A DNA stretch of 64,000 nt from Caulobacter segnis (GTDB lineage: Bacteria; Pseudomonadota; Alphaproteobacteria; Caulobacterales; Caulobacteraceae). The position numbers and the translations under genes were made by a program. Numbering within the stretch: the first letter of the stretch is position 1; the number at the start of each line of letters is the position of its first letter. The notes under the pieces were generated by a model, which was not told the DNA's origin, did not search any database, and saw only the letters and a program-made list of their open reading frames with translations. Shown here one piece after another: positions 28,736-39,300 of this stretch. Location: contig NZ_CP096040.1 in the NCBI RefSeq assembly GCF_023935105.1, positions 4,197,001 through 4,261,000 of the forward strand, given 5' to 3'.

Positions 28736-31153
28736 CTACTCCTCCAGCGTCGACGTGTCGAACCCGTGATACAGCGACAGGAAGCGGAACGGGTGGCCCG
28801 GCACATACTCGCTGAACATCACGTTGTTGATGTCGCTGAAGGTGTCGAAGGTCCCGATCGTCACGGCTGGCGCATGCAGGGCCACGTGATGCCGAGCCAG
28901 GTTGAGGGCCACCTGGTCGATCCAACGGGTCACTTCGGCGCGCGACAGCCGCTCATCCAGATAGGCTCGCAGCCAACGCAGCATCACCGACGTCGCCGCC
29001 GTCGGACGGGCCAGCAGCAGGTTGGCGGTGATGCGCGAACCGGCCTGGATGTTGCGATCATTCTCGTTGATCACCAGATCGGCGCCGTCCCATTGCGCCA
29101 GTAGGTCGGCCACGCCGCGCTGCAGCAGCAGATCGATGTCCGACACGAAGACCGGTCGTTGCAGCGTGTCCAGCAGGCCGCCCAGACGCTGGAAGCGCAC
29201 CGACTGGTAGTGGGCGACCGGAATCTCGATCAGCCCCTTGGGCGGGGCCTCGTAGCATCGGGTCGTCACGGTCGAGGCGTCGAAATGGTCGCCGGTGAAG
29301 ATCACGCGCGGATCGTCGATCGCGACGGTCGCGGCCGCTTCCGCCAGACGATCAGCGCCGCCGATCACGTGGACCACCACCAGGAACGGCACGTCGCTGT
29401 GCTTGATCACCGAGAGCGCCAGCCAGCGGGCGTAGAGCTCGACATAGCGCGCGTCGGCGGCGGCGAAGAACACGACCTGGGCGCCCAGCGCATCGGCGTG
29501 GGCCTTCAATCCCTGGGCGTCCAGCGCCTGGCCATCGCCGGTCAGGAATGCTTGTGGGCCATCATCCGGAGCCGGCGGCGTCGGGCCAGCCACGTTCGAC
29601 CCGTGCAGCGCCTCCAGCACCACGCGATAGTGGGTGATCCAGGCGTCCCATTCCTCTCCCGGGGACTCCATGTCCATGCCCAGGGCCTCGGCCGTCAGGG
29701 TGTCGAACAACGCGAGGCGCTCGGGGGTCACCGGCTCGCACAGGATAAGGCTGACGGCGTCGTGGTAGTACTTCATGCGCCCCAGCGCATGCAGGCCCGA
29801 CCGCGGGTCGCGGGCGGTGGCCACGGCCTTGGCCAGTTCGGCGGCGATGTCCGGCTTGGGCGCCTCCGGCGCGGCCTCGCGCGGCGAGCTTGGCACGACG
29901 CCCTCAAAGAAGCGGCTCGTCATGGCCAGGATCTCGGCGCGCCCGGGCAAGACTCCCTCCCCCAGGATCTCGAAGCGCAGACCGCCGCGCCAACCGACCT
30001 GCAGCTCGAAGCGCTGCTCGCCCTGCTCCCAGGACGCTTCCCTCGGGAAGGTCAGGTGCTCGATCATCGGCGACTTGAACGCCAGCGACAGCACGTCGCC
30101 GACGTGATCGACGCCCCAGCGGTGATGGGCGAAACCCCGGTGCGCGCCCTCGATCTTCAGGACCTCGAGATAGCGCGAGGGCGTGGTGATCCAGCCGGCC
30201 TCGGCGACCAGCGGCAGGCGCTCCAGCAGCGTAGAGGGGCGTGTCAGGGTCTGCAGCACATGCGGCGCGATCGCGTAGTCGAAGCGTCCCTCGCGCGCCA
30301 CATGGGTCAGGATGGCGCGATAGGTGTCCGGATCGGAGAGATCGCCCGCGAACGGCCCCGTCGCGCCGCCCAGGACCCCGTCGCACAGATCCTCGGGCCA
30401 GCCCGACGGGCCGCCGCCGATCAGCAGGATCCGGAACGCCGGGTTCTGGCTCTTGCGCCAGCGGAGGTGGCCGACGATGCCGGCCAGGTCGTTCAGGGCG
30501 GTCAGGCGGCCGACCTGCGAGGGCCGCGCGGCGCGGCGCTTGAACAGGAAGTCCATCTGCAGGACCGCGCCGTCATGCAGCTCCTCGAAACGATGGACGT
30601 CGGTGACGGCGGCCGGCGCGAAGCCCATCTCGCCCAGCTGCTTGAGCACCGCCTCGGCCCTGGGCGCGCCCTCGTTGAAATCGACGACCGAGATCTCGAT
30701 CAGGATGTAGTCCGCCTGGCGCAGCACCGTCTCGCCGCCGCGCAGCACGTCCAGTTCCGAGCCCTGGGTGTCGATCTTCACGAAGTCGAAGCGCCGGCCG
30801 GCGAACAGGTCGTCGAGGCGGACCTTGGGCACCGTCCGCCGCAGCAGCTGATCGTCGGTGAAGTATTGCGAGTTCTCGCGATACAGCGAGGCGCCGGTGG
30901 ATTGCAGCCAGCCCTCGCTGAGAAACAGCTCGGCTTCGCCCGTCTCGTCCGAGGCGGCCACCATGTGCCGCTCGTGCGGGAGCTGGCTCAACGCCTCCTC
31001 GCAGAACGGATTGGGTTCGATCAGGGTCGGGACGCAGTCGGGAAACGCCTTCAGGAAGCCCTTGGTGAAGTCGCCGACGTTCGCGCCGATGTCGAGGACC
31101 GTGCGCGGCGCGTAGCCGTCCAGCTTCAAGGGCTCCAGCTGGTGGTGGTTCAC
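28736..31153 (-). CDS. Trimodular FkbM methyltransferase / methyltransferase-like / GT-A-like glycosyltransferase
   Basis: The protein has 805 residues, with a GTG start after GGAGGG that overlaps the stop of the O-GlcNAc transferase (GTGA). Residues 1-210 are an FkbM SAM-dependent methyltransferase (TVLDIGANVGDFTKG at 18-32; DFVKIDTQGSELDVLRGG). Residues about 215-420 resemble a class-I methyltransferase with a weak SAM motif (ILLIGGGPSGW; FDYAIAPHVLQTL; AEAGWITTPSRYLEV). Residues about 540-805 look like a GT-A sugar transferase with a D-x-D (VSDIDLLLQRG, near 672-674) and WIDQVALN. It may methylate and extend a glycan. It converges with the MaoC gene, 7 bp apart. Confidence 0.82.
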   Translation of the reverse strand: MNHHQLEPLKLDGYAPRTVLDIGANVGDFTKGFLKAFPDCVPTLIEPNPFCEEALSQLPHERHMVAASDETGEAELFLSEGWLQSTGASLYRENSQYFTDDQLLRRTVPKVRLDDLFAGRRFDFVKIDTQGSELDVLRGGETVLRQADYILIEISVVDFNEGAPRAEAVLKQLGEMGFAPAAVTDVHRFEELHDGAVLQMDFLFKRRAARPSQVGRLTALNDLAGIVGHLRWRKSQNPAFRILLIGGGPSGWPEDLCDGVLGGATGPFAGDLSDPDTYRAILTHVAREGRFDYAIAPHVLQTLTRPSTLLERLPLVAEAGWITTPSRYLEVLKIEGAHRGFAHHRWGVDHVGDVLSLAFKSPMIEHLTFPREASWEQGEQRFELQVGWRGGLRFEILGEGVLPGRAEILAMTSRFFEGVVPSSPREAAPEAPKPDIAAELAKAVATARDPRSGLHALGRMKYYHDAVSLILCEPVTPERLALFDTLTAEALGMDMESPGEEWDAWITHYRVVLEALHGSNVAGPTPPAPDDGPQAFLTGDGQALDAQGLKAHADALGAQVVFFAAADARYVELYARWLALSVIKHSDVPFLVVVHVIGGADRLAEAAATVAIDDPRVIFTGDHFDASTVTTRCYEAPPKGLIEIPVAHYQSVRFQRLGGLLDTLQRPVFVSDIDLLLQRGVADLLAQWDGADLVINENDRNIQAGSRITANLLLARPTAATSVMLRWLRAYLDERLSRAEVTRWIDQVALNLARHHVALHAPAVTIGTFDTFSDINNVMFSEYVPGHPFRFLSLYHGFDTSTLEE

Positions 31154-33168
31154 GAAGCCCCGCCCTCCCAGAGCCGGCCGTCCGCGGGAATGGCCTTGAC
31201 GCTGTCTCGCCGGGCCAGTTGCTGGCGATAGAGCTCGTGCAGGTCGGGTTCGGCCTGCATCTCGCGCTCGTCACGATCCAGCGACAGGCCGATCTCCATA
31301 TAGGCCGGCAGATTGGCCAGGTTCGGCCGGGGCCGCCGGCCCGCCTGGTGTTCGGCGATCATCTCGCCATAGAGCTCTTCCAGCTTGCCGGCCAGCAGGT
31401 CCATGTCGAACAGCACGCACGTGTCGCGATTGGCCTCCAGCGTCGCGCGCAGGGCCCTGGCCTTCTCGCGGTCGGCGCCGATCTCGACGGCCTTGTCGAC
31501 ATAGGCCTGGGCGCTGTCGACCACCAGTTCGGGCAGGCCGGCGCTGCGCACCAGGCTTCCGCAGACGCGCGAGGCGAAGCAGCGGCCCGACCAGGTCAGC
31601 ACCGGCACGGCCATCCACAGCGCGTCCGAGGCGGTGGTGTGGGCGCCGTAGGGCGTCGTGTCCAGGAACAGGTCTGCGAGGCGATAGCGCGCCAGGTGAT
31701 GCGAGTTCTGCAGCTTTTGAGCGAAGACCAGGCGCGTGCGATCGACGCCCCGCGCCTCGGCGGCCTCGCGCAGGCGGGCGTTGGTCTCGGGAACGCTGTC
31801 CAGCAGCCACAGCACGCTGCCGGGCGTGCGCTTCAGGATCTCCATCCAGCGGTCGAAGACGTGCGGCGTGATCTTCTGCGGACCGTTGAAGCAGCAGAAC
31901 ACGAAGGCGTCCTCGGGCAGGCCGACCTCGGTTCGCGTCGGGCTGGTCTCCTCGACCTTCCGGCGGCTGTCGTTGGGCTGGTAGCAGGGGATGCGGCGGA
32001 CGGCCTCGGAGTAGTACAGCTCCATCTCCGGCGGCGTGACCCACGGATCGCCGATGATGTAGTGGTGATAGTCGCTGCCCATCGAGCCCGGATAGCCCAG
32101 CCAATTGACCAGGATCGGAGCCGGGCGGCGCGCGAAGACGGCCGTCCGAGCGTCTCGGGTGTGGCCGTTGACGTCGACCAGGATGTCGATTCCGTCATCG
32201 ACGATGCGCTGGACGGCCTCATCGTCCGTCATCGGACGGATGTCGGTGAAATGCTCGACCGCGGCGCGGATGCGGGTGTTGAGGCCATCGCTGGACTCCG
32301 GCCCGCAGTAGTAGGCGAAGACCTCGACCTTCGACTTGTCGTGCACCTCGAACAGTTCGGCCATCAGGTAGCCGACGGCGTGGTCGCGCAGGTCCGACGA
32401 GATGTAGCCGATACGCGGGCGCCGGCCCGTCAGGTCGATCGGCGCGTCACGCCGGTCGGCGCGGATCTGCTCGGGCGTGGTCTTGGCCTCGCGCTCGATG
32501 AACCGGTTGGCGGCCGCCAGCTGCAGCAGCGGATCGTCGGTATAGGCGGCGATGGACAGCGGATTGACGCCCTCGAGCATTCGTTCGCGCAGCACGCGCT
32601 CGGTCGGCAGGACGGCGGGCCACTTGCATTGCGTCAGGCGGTTGGCGACCAGCTGGCCGATCACATCCATGGCGTTGGGGTCGATGTCGGCGGCGCGCTG
32701 CAGCGCCAGTTCGGCCCGCGCCGGCTGGTGCATGTCGCCCAGCAGCCGGGCGATCTGCTTGAGGCAGGTGAAGGCGTAGCCGACGCCCACGCCATTGATG
32801 ACCACGGCGCGATTGGCGCCGGCTTCCCAGGTGGCGACGGCCAGCTCATGCAGCCCCGCCCGCTCCTGCAGGCCGCCCAGATTGACGTAGGCCGGCATGA
32901 AATCGCCATTCAGGGCGATCGCCTGCTCCAGCGAGGCGGCCGCGCCGGCGTTGTCGCCCAGAACGGCCTGCAGGATCGAGCGGTTGAACAACGCCACGCA
33001 CAGCTGCGGGTGTTCGCCGTTGAAGCGTATCCAGACCTTGTAGGCCTGATCCGCCAGGGCGACCTGCCCTCCCCCGCTCAGGCTCGCCGCCAGGGTGATC
33101 ACATCGCCGAGCGGGCACCCTTCGGCCGTCAGCTTGCTAAGGAGATCCAGCGTATCGACGTCGGCCAT
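31150..33168 (-). CDS. SPINDLY-type TPR O-linked N-acetylglucosamine transferase (GT41)
   Basis: The protein has 672 residues, with an AGGAAG site before the ATG. The N-terminal part (about 35-200) is TPR-like (ALFNRSILQAVLGDNAGAAASLEQAIALN and following repeats). The C-terminal part (250-600) is a GT41 catalytic region: GYISSDLRDHAVGYL at 254-268 with the conserved His, DILVDVNGHTRDAR, PILVNWLGYPGSMG, CFNGPQKITPHVFDRWMEIL at 426-445 with the donor-binding Lys, and LFLDTTPYGAHTTASDALWMAVPVLT at 500-525. The family transfers a sugar from a nucleotide donor to Ser/Thr of cytoplasmic proteins. The adjacent giant Ser/Thr-rich repeat protein is an obvious candidate acceptor. Confidence 0.93.
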   Translation of the reverse strand: MADVDTLDLLSKLTAEGCPLGDVITLAASLSGGGQVALADQAYKVWIRFNGEHPQLCVALFNRSILQAVLGDNAGAAASLEQAIALNGDFMPAYVNLGGLQERAGLHELAVATWEAGANRAVVINGVGVGYAFTCLKQIARLLGDMHQPARAELALQRAADIDPNAMDVIGQLVANRLTQCKWPAVLPTERVLRERMLEGVNPLSIAAYTDDPLLQLAAANRFIEREAKTTPEQIRADRRDAPIDLTGRRPRIGYISSDLRDHAVGYLMAELFEVHDKSKVEVFAYYCGPESSDGLNTRIRAAVEHFTDIRPMTDDEAVQRIVDDGIDILVDVNGHTRDARTAVFARRPAPILVNWLGYPGSMGSDYHHYIIGDPWVTPPEMELYYSEAVRRIPCYQPNDSRRKVEETSPTRTEVGLPEDAFVFCCFNGPQKITPHVFDRWMEILKRTPGSVLWLLDSVPETNARLREAAEARGVDRTRLVFAQKLQNSHHLARYRLADLFLDTTPYGAHTTASDALWMAVPVLTWSGRCFASRVCGSLVRSAGLPELVVDSAQAYVDKAVEIGADREKARALRATLEANRDTCVLFDMDLLAGKLEELYGEMIAEHQAGRRPRPNLANLPAYMEIGLSLDRDEREMQAEPDLHELYRQQLARRDSVKAIPADGRLWEGGAS

Positions 33169-33292
33169 TGTCTTCCTGAAACCGATGGAGCGTTCGGCGA
33201 AGCAGCGGACAGGCGCGCGCGGAAGCGGCGCGAGTCAGCGCGGCGCGATGATGGCATGAGGCTGGGGCCTCGACCAATGGCCGAGACGCGGT

Positions 33293-33323
33293 CCGCCGCC
33301 CGCGCGGTGAGCGCGAGCGGCGG
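33293..33323 (-). other. Strong GC hairpin between the giant repeat gene and the O-GlcNAc transferase gene
   Basis: CCGCCGCCCGCGC (33293-33305) pairs with GCGCGAGCGGCGG (33311-33323), 12 of 13 positions, around GGTGA. No T tract follows on the minus strand, so it is not a classic terminator. It may cause partial termination or mRNA processing, which would lower transferase expression relative to the repeat protein. Confidence 0.5.
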
Positions 33324-33356
33324 GTCTGTGGTCTAAATCCCGGAGCGCGCCCCGGA

Positions 33357-36300
33357 TCAGGTCACCTTCAGGTACGAAGCGACCTGATCGTCGCTCAGGC
33401 TCTGCACCTGGCTCGCGGTCAGGGCGTTCGCCTGGGTGGTGGACAGCGACTCGATGTTGGTCGTCGAGAGGTAGTCCAGCTGGGTCGAGGTCAGGCCGGA
33501 TAGCTGCGAAGCCTGCAGTTGGCCGATCTGGGTGGTGCTGAGCGTGGCCACGACCGTGGTCGACAGCGCGCCGAGCTGGGTGCTCGCCAGCGCCGCGATC
33601 TGGGTGTCGGCGAAGTCGGCCACGTCGGTCGAGGACAGACCCTTCAGCTGCGTCGCCGTCAGACCCTTGACCTGGGTCGTCGAGAGCGCGGCGGTCTGGG
33701 TGGCGTCCAGGTTCGACAGGTTGGTCGCCGACAGGGCCGCCAGTTGCAGGATGCTCAAGGCGGCGATCTGGGTGTCGATGAACTGTCCGACATCCGTCGA
33801 GCTCAGCGAAGCCAGCTGGGTCGTGGCGATGCCCTTGACCTGGGTGGAGTTCAGCGCCGCGATCTGGGTGCTGTCCAGGGTCGAGAAGGCCGTGGTGCTC
33901 AGCGCCCCCAGTTGAGCGCCGCTAAGCGCGCCGATCTGGGTGGTGGACAGCTGCGCCGCCTGGGTCGAGGCCAGGGCGGTGACCTGCGCGTTGGTCAGCG
34001 CGGCCACCTGGGTGTCGGCGAGTTCGCCGATGTCGGTGGTCGTCAGACCCTTCACCTGGTCGCTCGTCAGGGCCTTGACCTGGGTGGCGGTCAGGGCGCC
34101 CGTCTGGGTGGCGCTCAGAGCCGACAGGTTGGTCGTCGACAGCGCGTTCAGCTGGGCGGTGGTCAGGGCGGAGATCTGGGTCGCGCCCAGCTCGCCGATG
34201 TCCGTCGTCGTCAGCGCCTTGATCTGGTCGGTCGACATGCCCTTGATCTGCGTCGCCGACAGGATCGCGACCTGGGTCGCGTCCAGGGCCGAGAAGCCGG
34301 TCGTCGACAGCGAGCCGATCTGGGCCGCCGACAGCGCGCCGATCTGGGTGTCGGCCAGTTCGCCGATGTCCGTCGACGTCAGGCCCTTCAGCTGAGCCGC
34401 CGTCAGACCCTTGATCTGCGTCGAGTTCAGCGTCGCGACCTGGGTGCTGTCCAGGCTCGAGAAGCCGGCCGGCGTCATGCCCGCCAGTTGGGTCGAGCTC
34501 AGCGCCCCCACCTGCGTGTCCGCCAGGGCGGCGATGTTGGTGGAGGTCAGGCCGGCCATCTGGCTGGCCGTCAGGCCCTTGATCTGCGTCGTGGTCAGCG
34601 CGCCGATCTGGGTGTCGTTCAGCAGGCTGACATTGGTCGACGAGATCGCGCCCAGCTGGGTCGAGGTCAGGCCGCCGATCTGGGTGGTCGACAGTTCCTG
34701 CACCTGGGTCGAGGCCAGGGCGCCGATCTGAGCCGCCGACAGCGCGCCGATCTGGGTCGACGACAGCTCGTCGATATCCGTGACCGACAGGCCCTTCAGC
34801 TGCGTGGCGTTCAGCGCCTGGATCTGGGTGTTCGCCAGCGCCGAGACCTGGGTGCTGTCGAGGGCCGAGACGTTGGCCGCCGACAGTTGCTTCAGCTGAT
34901 CCGCGGTGAGAGCCGCGATCTGGGTGGACGAGAACTCGGCGACGTCGGTCGTGGTCAGGGCCGCGATCTGGCTGGTCGCCAGGCCCTTGATCTGCGTCGC
35001 GTTCAGCGTCGCCACCTGGGTCTGGTTCAGGGCCGAGAAGCCGGTCGGGGTCAGCGCCCCCAGTTGGGTGCCCGTCAGGGCGCCGATCTGGGTGTCGGCC
35101 AGCTCGCCGATGTCCGTCGTCGTCAGGTTCTTCAGCTGGGTGACGGTCAGACCCTTCATCTGGGTCGTCGACAGCGCGGCGGTCTGGGTGGCGTTGAGCG
35201 CCGAGAAGGAGGTGGCGTTCAGCGAACCCAGCTGGGTCGCCGTCAGGGCGCCGACCTGGGTGTCGGCCAGTTCGCCGACGTCCGTCGTGCTCAGGGCGCC
35301 CAGCTGCGAGGTCGTCAGACCCTTGATCTGGGTTCCCGACAGGGCGCCGACCTGGGTGGCGTTCAGAGCCGAGAAGGCGCCGGCCGTCAGCGAGCCGACC
35401 TGGGTCGCCGTAAGGGCGCCGATCTGGGTCGTCGACAGCTGCGCCGCCTGGGTCGTGGCCAGGACGCCCAGCTGAGCGTTGGTCAGGGCGCCGATCTGGG
35501 TGTCGGCCAGTTCACCGATGTCCGTCGTCGACAGACCCTTGATCTGGTCGTTGGTCAGGCCCTTGACCTGGGTGGCCGACAAGGCCGCCGACTGCGTGCC
35601 CGACAGGGCCGACAGGTTGGTCGTCGACAGGTTCTTGATCTGATCGGCGGTCAGCGCGCCGACCTGGGTCGAGGACAGCTCGCCGATGTCCGTCGTCGAC
35701 AGGTTCTTCAGCTGGTCTGCCGTCAGGCCCTTGATCTGGGTCGTCGACAGCGCGCCCACCTGGGTGCTGTCGAGCGCCGAGAAGCCCGTGGTCGAGAGCG
35801 CGCCGACCTGAGCGGCCGTCAGAGCGGCGACCTGGGTGGTCGACAGCTCGCCGACGTCGGTCGTCGTCAGAGCCTTCAGCTGGCTGGACGTAACGCCCTT
35901 GATCTGGGTCTCGTTCAGCGCGCCGACCTGAGTGGCGTTCAGGGCCGAGAAGGCGGTGGTCGACAGATTGCCGACCTGGGCGGCCGACAGCGCGGCCACC
36001 TGGGTGTCGGCCAGGTTGCCGACATTGGTCGTCGACAGGATCTGGACCTGGGCGTTCGTCAGACCCTTGACCTGGGTGGTCGACAGGGCGCCGATCTGCG
36101 TCGCGTTCAGCAGCGGCAGGTTGGTGGTCGAGATCGCGGCGATCTGCGTCGCCGAGAGACCGCCGATCTGGGTGGTCGACAGCTCTTGCACCTGGGTCGA
36201 GGCCAGGGCGCCGACCTGGATGGCCGACAGCGCGCCGATCTGGGTCGACGACAGCTCGTCGATGTCGGTGACCGACAGGCCCTTCAGCTGCGTGGACGTC

Positions 36301-39300
36301 AGAGCGCCGATCTGCGTGTTGCTGAGCACCCCGACCTGCGTGCTGGACAGGGCCGAAACGCTGGCCGCCGACAGGTTCTTCATCTGATCGACGGTCAGAG
36401 CGCCGATCTGAGTGGTCGACAGCTCGCCGACGTCGGTCGTCGACAGGTTCTTCAGCTGATCAGCCGACAGGCCCTTGATCTGGGTCGTCGACAGCGTGCC
36501 CACCTGGGTGGCGTCCAGGGCCGAGAAGCCCGTGGTCGACAGCGAGCCGATCTGCGAGGCGCTGAGGGCGCCGACCTGGGTCGTCGACAGCTCGCCGATG
36601 TCGGTCGTCGTCAGGTTCTTCAGCTGCGTGACCGTCATGCCCTTGACCTGGGTCTCGCTCAGCGCGGCGACCTGGGTCTGGTTCAGGGCCGAGAAGCCGG
36701 TGGTCGACAGCGCGCCCAGCTGGGTCGCGGTCAGCGCCGCGACCTGGGTGTCGGCCAGTTCGCCGACGTCGGTCGTGGTCAGGCTCTTCAGTTGGTCGGC
36801 GGTCAGGCCCTTGATCTGGGTCGCGCTCAGGGCGCTCACCTGGGTGGCGTCCCAAGCCGAGAACTTGGTCGCGCCGATCGCCCCGATCAGGGTCGAGCTC
36901 AGGCCCGAGATCTGGGTCGTGGTCAGGTCCTGGACGTTCAGCGCGGCCACCTGGGCCGCCGACAGCGCGGCCACCTGGGTGTCGGCCAGTTCGCCGATAT
37001 CCGTGGTGCTCAGGCCAGCGATCTGCTGGGTGGTCAGGCCCTTGACCTGCGTGACCGTCAGCGCCGCCGACTGGGTGGCGTTCAGGGCCGACAGGTTGGT
37101 GGCCGAGAGGTTCTTGATCTGGTCGGCGCTGAGCGCGCCGATCTGGGTCGAGGACAGCTCGGAGACGTCGGTGGTCGACAGATTCTTGATCTGGTCGGCC
37201 GTGACGCCCTTGATCTGGGACGCCGACAGGGCGCCCACCTGGGTCTGGTTCAGGGCCGAGAAGCCGGTCGTCGACAGCGCGCCGATCTGGGCGGTCGACA
37301 GGGCCCCGAGCTGGGTCGTCGACAGTTCGCCGATGTCGGTCGTCGTCAGCGCCTTCAGTTGGCTGACCGAGACGCCCTTGATCTGGGTCTCGTTCAGCGC
37401 GGCGACCTGGGTCTGGTTCAGGGCCGAGAAGCCGGCCGAGGACAGGTTGCCCAACTGGGTCGCCGACAGGGCGCCGATCTGCGTATCGGCCAGGTTGCCG
37501 ACATTGGTGGTCGTCAGACCCGCCAGCTGGCTGTTGGTCAGCCCCTTCAGCTGGGTCGTCGTCAGGGCGCCCATCTGGGTGGCGTCCAGCAGGCTGATGT
37601 TGGTCGAGCTGATCGAGCCGATCTGGCTCGCGGTCAGGCCGCCGATCTGCGTGGTCGACAGCTCCTGGACCTGGGTCGAGGCCAGGGCGCTCAGTTGGCC
37701 CGCCGAGAGCGCGCCGATCTGGGTCGACGACAGCTCGTCGATGTCGGTGGTCGACAGACCCTTAACCTGCGTGGCGTTCAGCGCCTGGATCTGGGTGTTG
37801 CTCAGGGCCGCGACCTGAGTCTGGTTCAGGGCCGAGATGTTGGCGGCCGACAGGTTCTTGACCTGGTCTGCGGTCAGGGCGCCGACCTGGGTGTCGGCCA
37901 ATTCGCCGATGTCGGTGGTCGTCAGACCCTTGATCTGATCGGCCGTCAAACCCTTGATTTGCGTGGTCGAAAGGGCCGCCGACTGGGTGCCGTTCAGGGC
38001 CGAGAGGCCGGTCGACGACAGGAAGCCGACCTGAGCGGCGGACAGGGCGCCGATCTGGGTGTCGGCCAGTTCGCCGATATCCGTGGTCGTCAGGTTCTTC
38101 AGCTGCGACTGCGTCAGGCCCTTGACCTGGGTCGTCGACAGCGCGCTCACCTGGGTGGCGTCAAGCGCCGAGAAGGCCGTCTGCGACAGGGCGCCGACCT
38201 GGGACGAAGACAGGGCGCCGATCTGGGTCGTGGCCAGTTCGCCGACGTCGGCGGCCGACAGCGCGCCGATCTGGGCGCTGGTCAGGCCCTTGACCTGGGT
38301 CTCGCTCAGAGCGCCGACCTGGGTGGCGTCCAGCGCCGAGAAGTTGGCGGCCGAAAGCGACCCCACCTGCGTGGCGGTGAGTGCGCCAATCTGGGTGGTC
38401 GACAGAGTCTTGACGTTGGTCTGGCTCAGCGCGGCGATCTGCGAGGTCGCCAGGGCGCCGATCTGGGTGGCGGCCAGTTCACCGATGTCGGTGGTCGTCA
38501 GGCTCTGCAGCTGGGCCGTCGTCAGGCCCTTAAGCTGGGTCGTCGTCAGGGTGGCGACCTGGGTCTGGCTCAGGGCCGAGAAGCCCGTCGTCGACAGCTG
38601 CCCCAGCTGGGTCGCCGTCAGGGCCTGGACCTGCGTATCGGCCAGCTCGCCGATGTCGGTGGTGGTCAGGTTCTTGAGCTGATCGGCCGTCAGGCCCTTG
38701 ATCTGCGTCGTCGTCAGGGACGCGGTCTGGGTCGCGTTCAGCGCCGAGACGCTGCCGGCCGTCAGCGAACCGATCTGAGCCGTCGTCAGCGACGACAGCT
38801 GGGTCGTCGACAGTTCACCGACGTCGGTGGTCGTCAGGCTCTTCAGCTGGTTGGCGGTGAGGCCCTTGACCTGGGTCTCGGTCAGGACCGCGACCTGGGT
38901 CTGGTTCAGGGCCGAGAAACCGGTCGTCGACAGCGCGCCAAGCTGGCTCGCCGACAGGGCGCCGACCTGGGTGTCGGCCAGATTGCCGATATTCGTCGTG
39001 GTCAGACCAGCCAATTGGCTGGTGGTCAGACCTTTGAGCTGGGTCGTGGACAGAGCGCCGATCTGCGTGGCGTCCATCAGGGTGACGTTGGTCGAGCTGA
39101 TCGCGCCGACCTGGGTCGCGGTCAGGCCGCCGATCTGGGTCGTCGAGAGCTGCTGCACCTGGGTAGAGGCCAGGACGTTGACCTGGGCGGTCGTCAGAGC
39201 GCCCACCTGAGTCGACGACAGCTCGCCGATGTCGGTGGTCGACAGGCCCTTCACCTGCGTCGCGGTCAGCGCCGCGATCTGGGTGTTGGCCAGGACGCCG

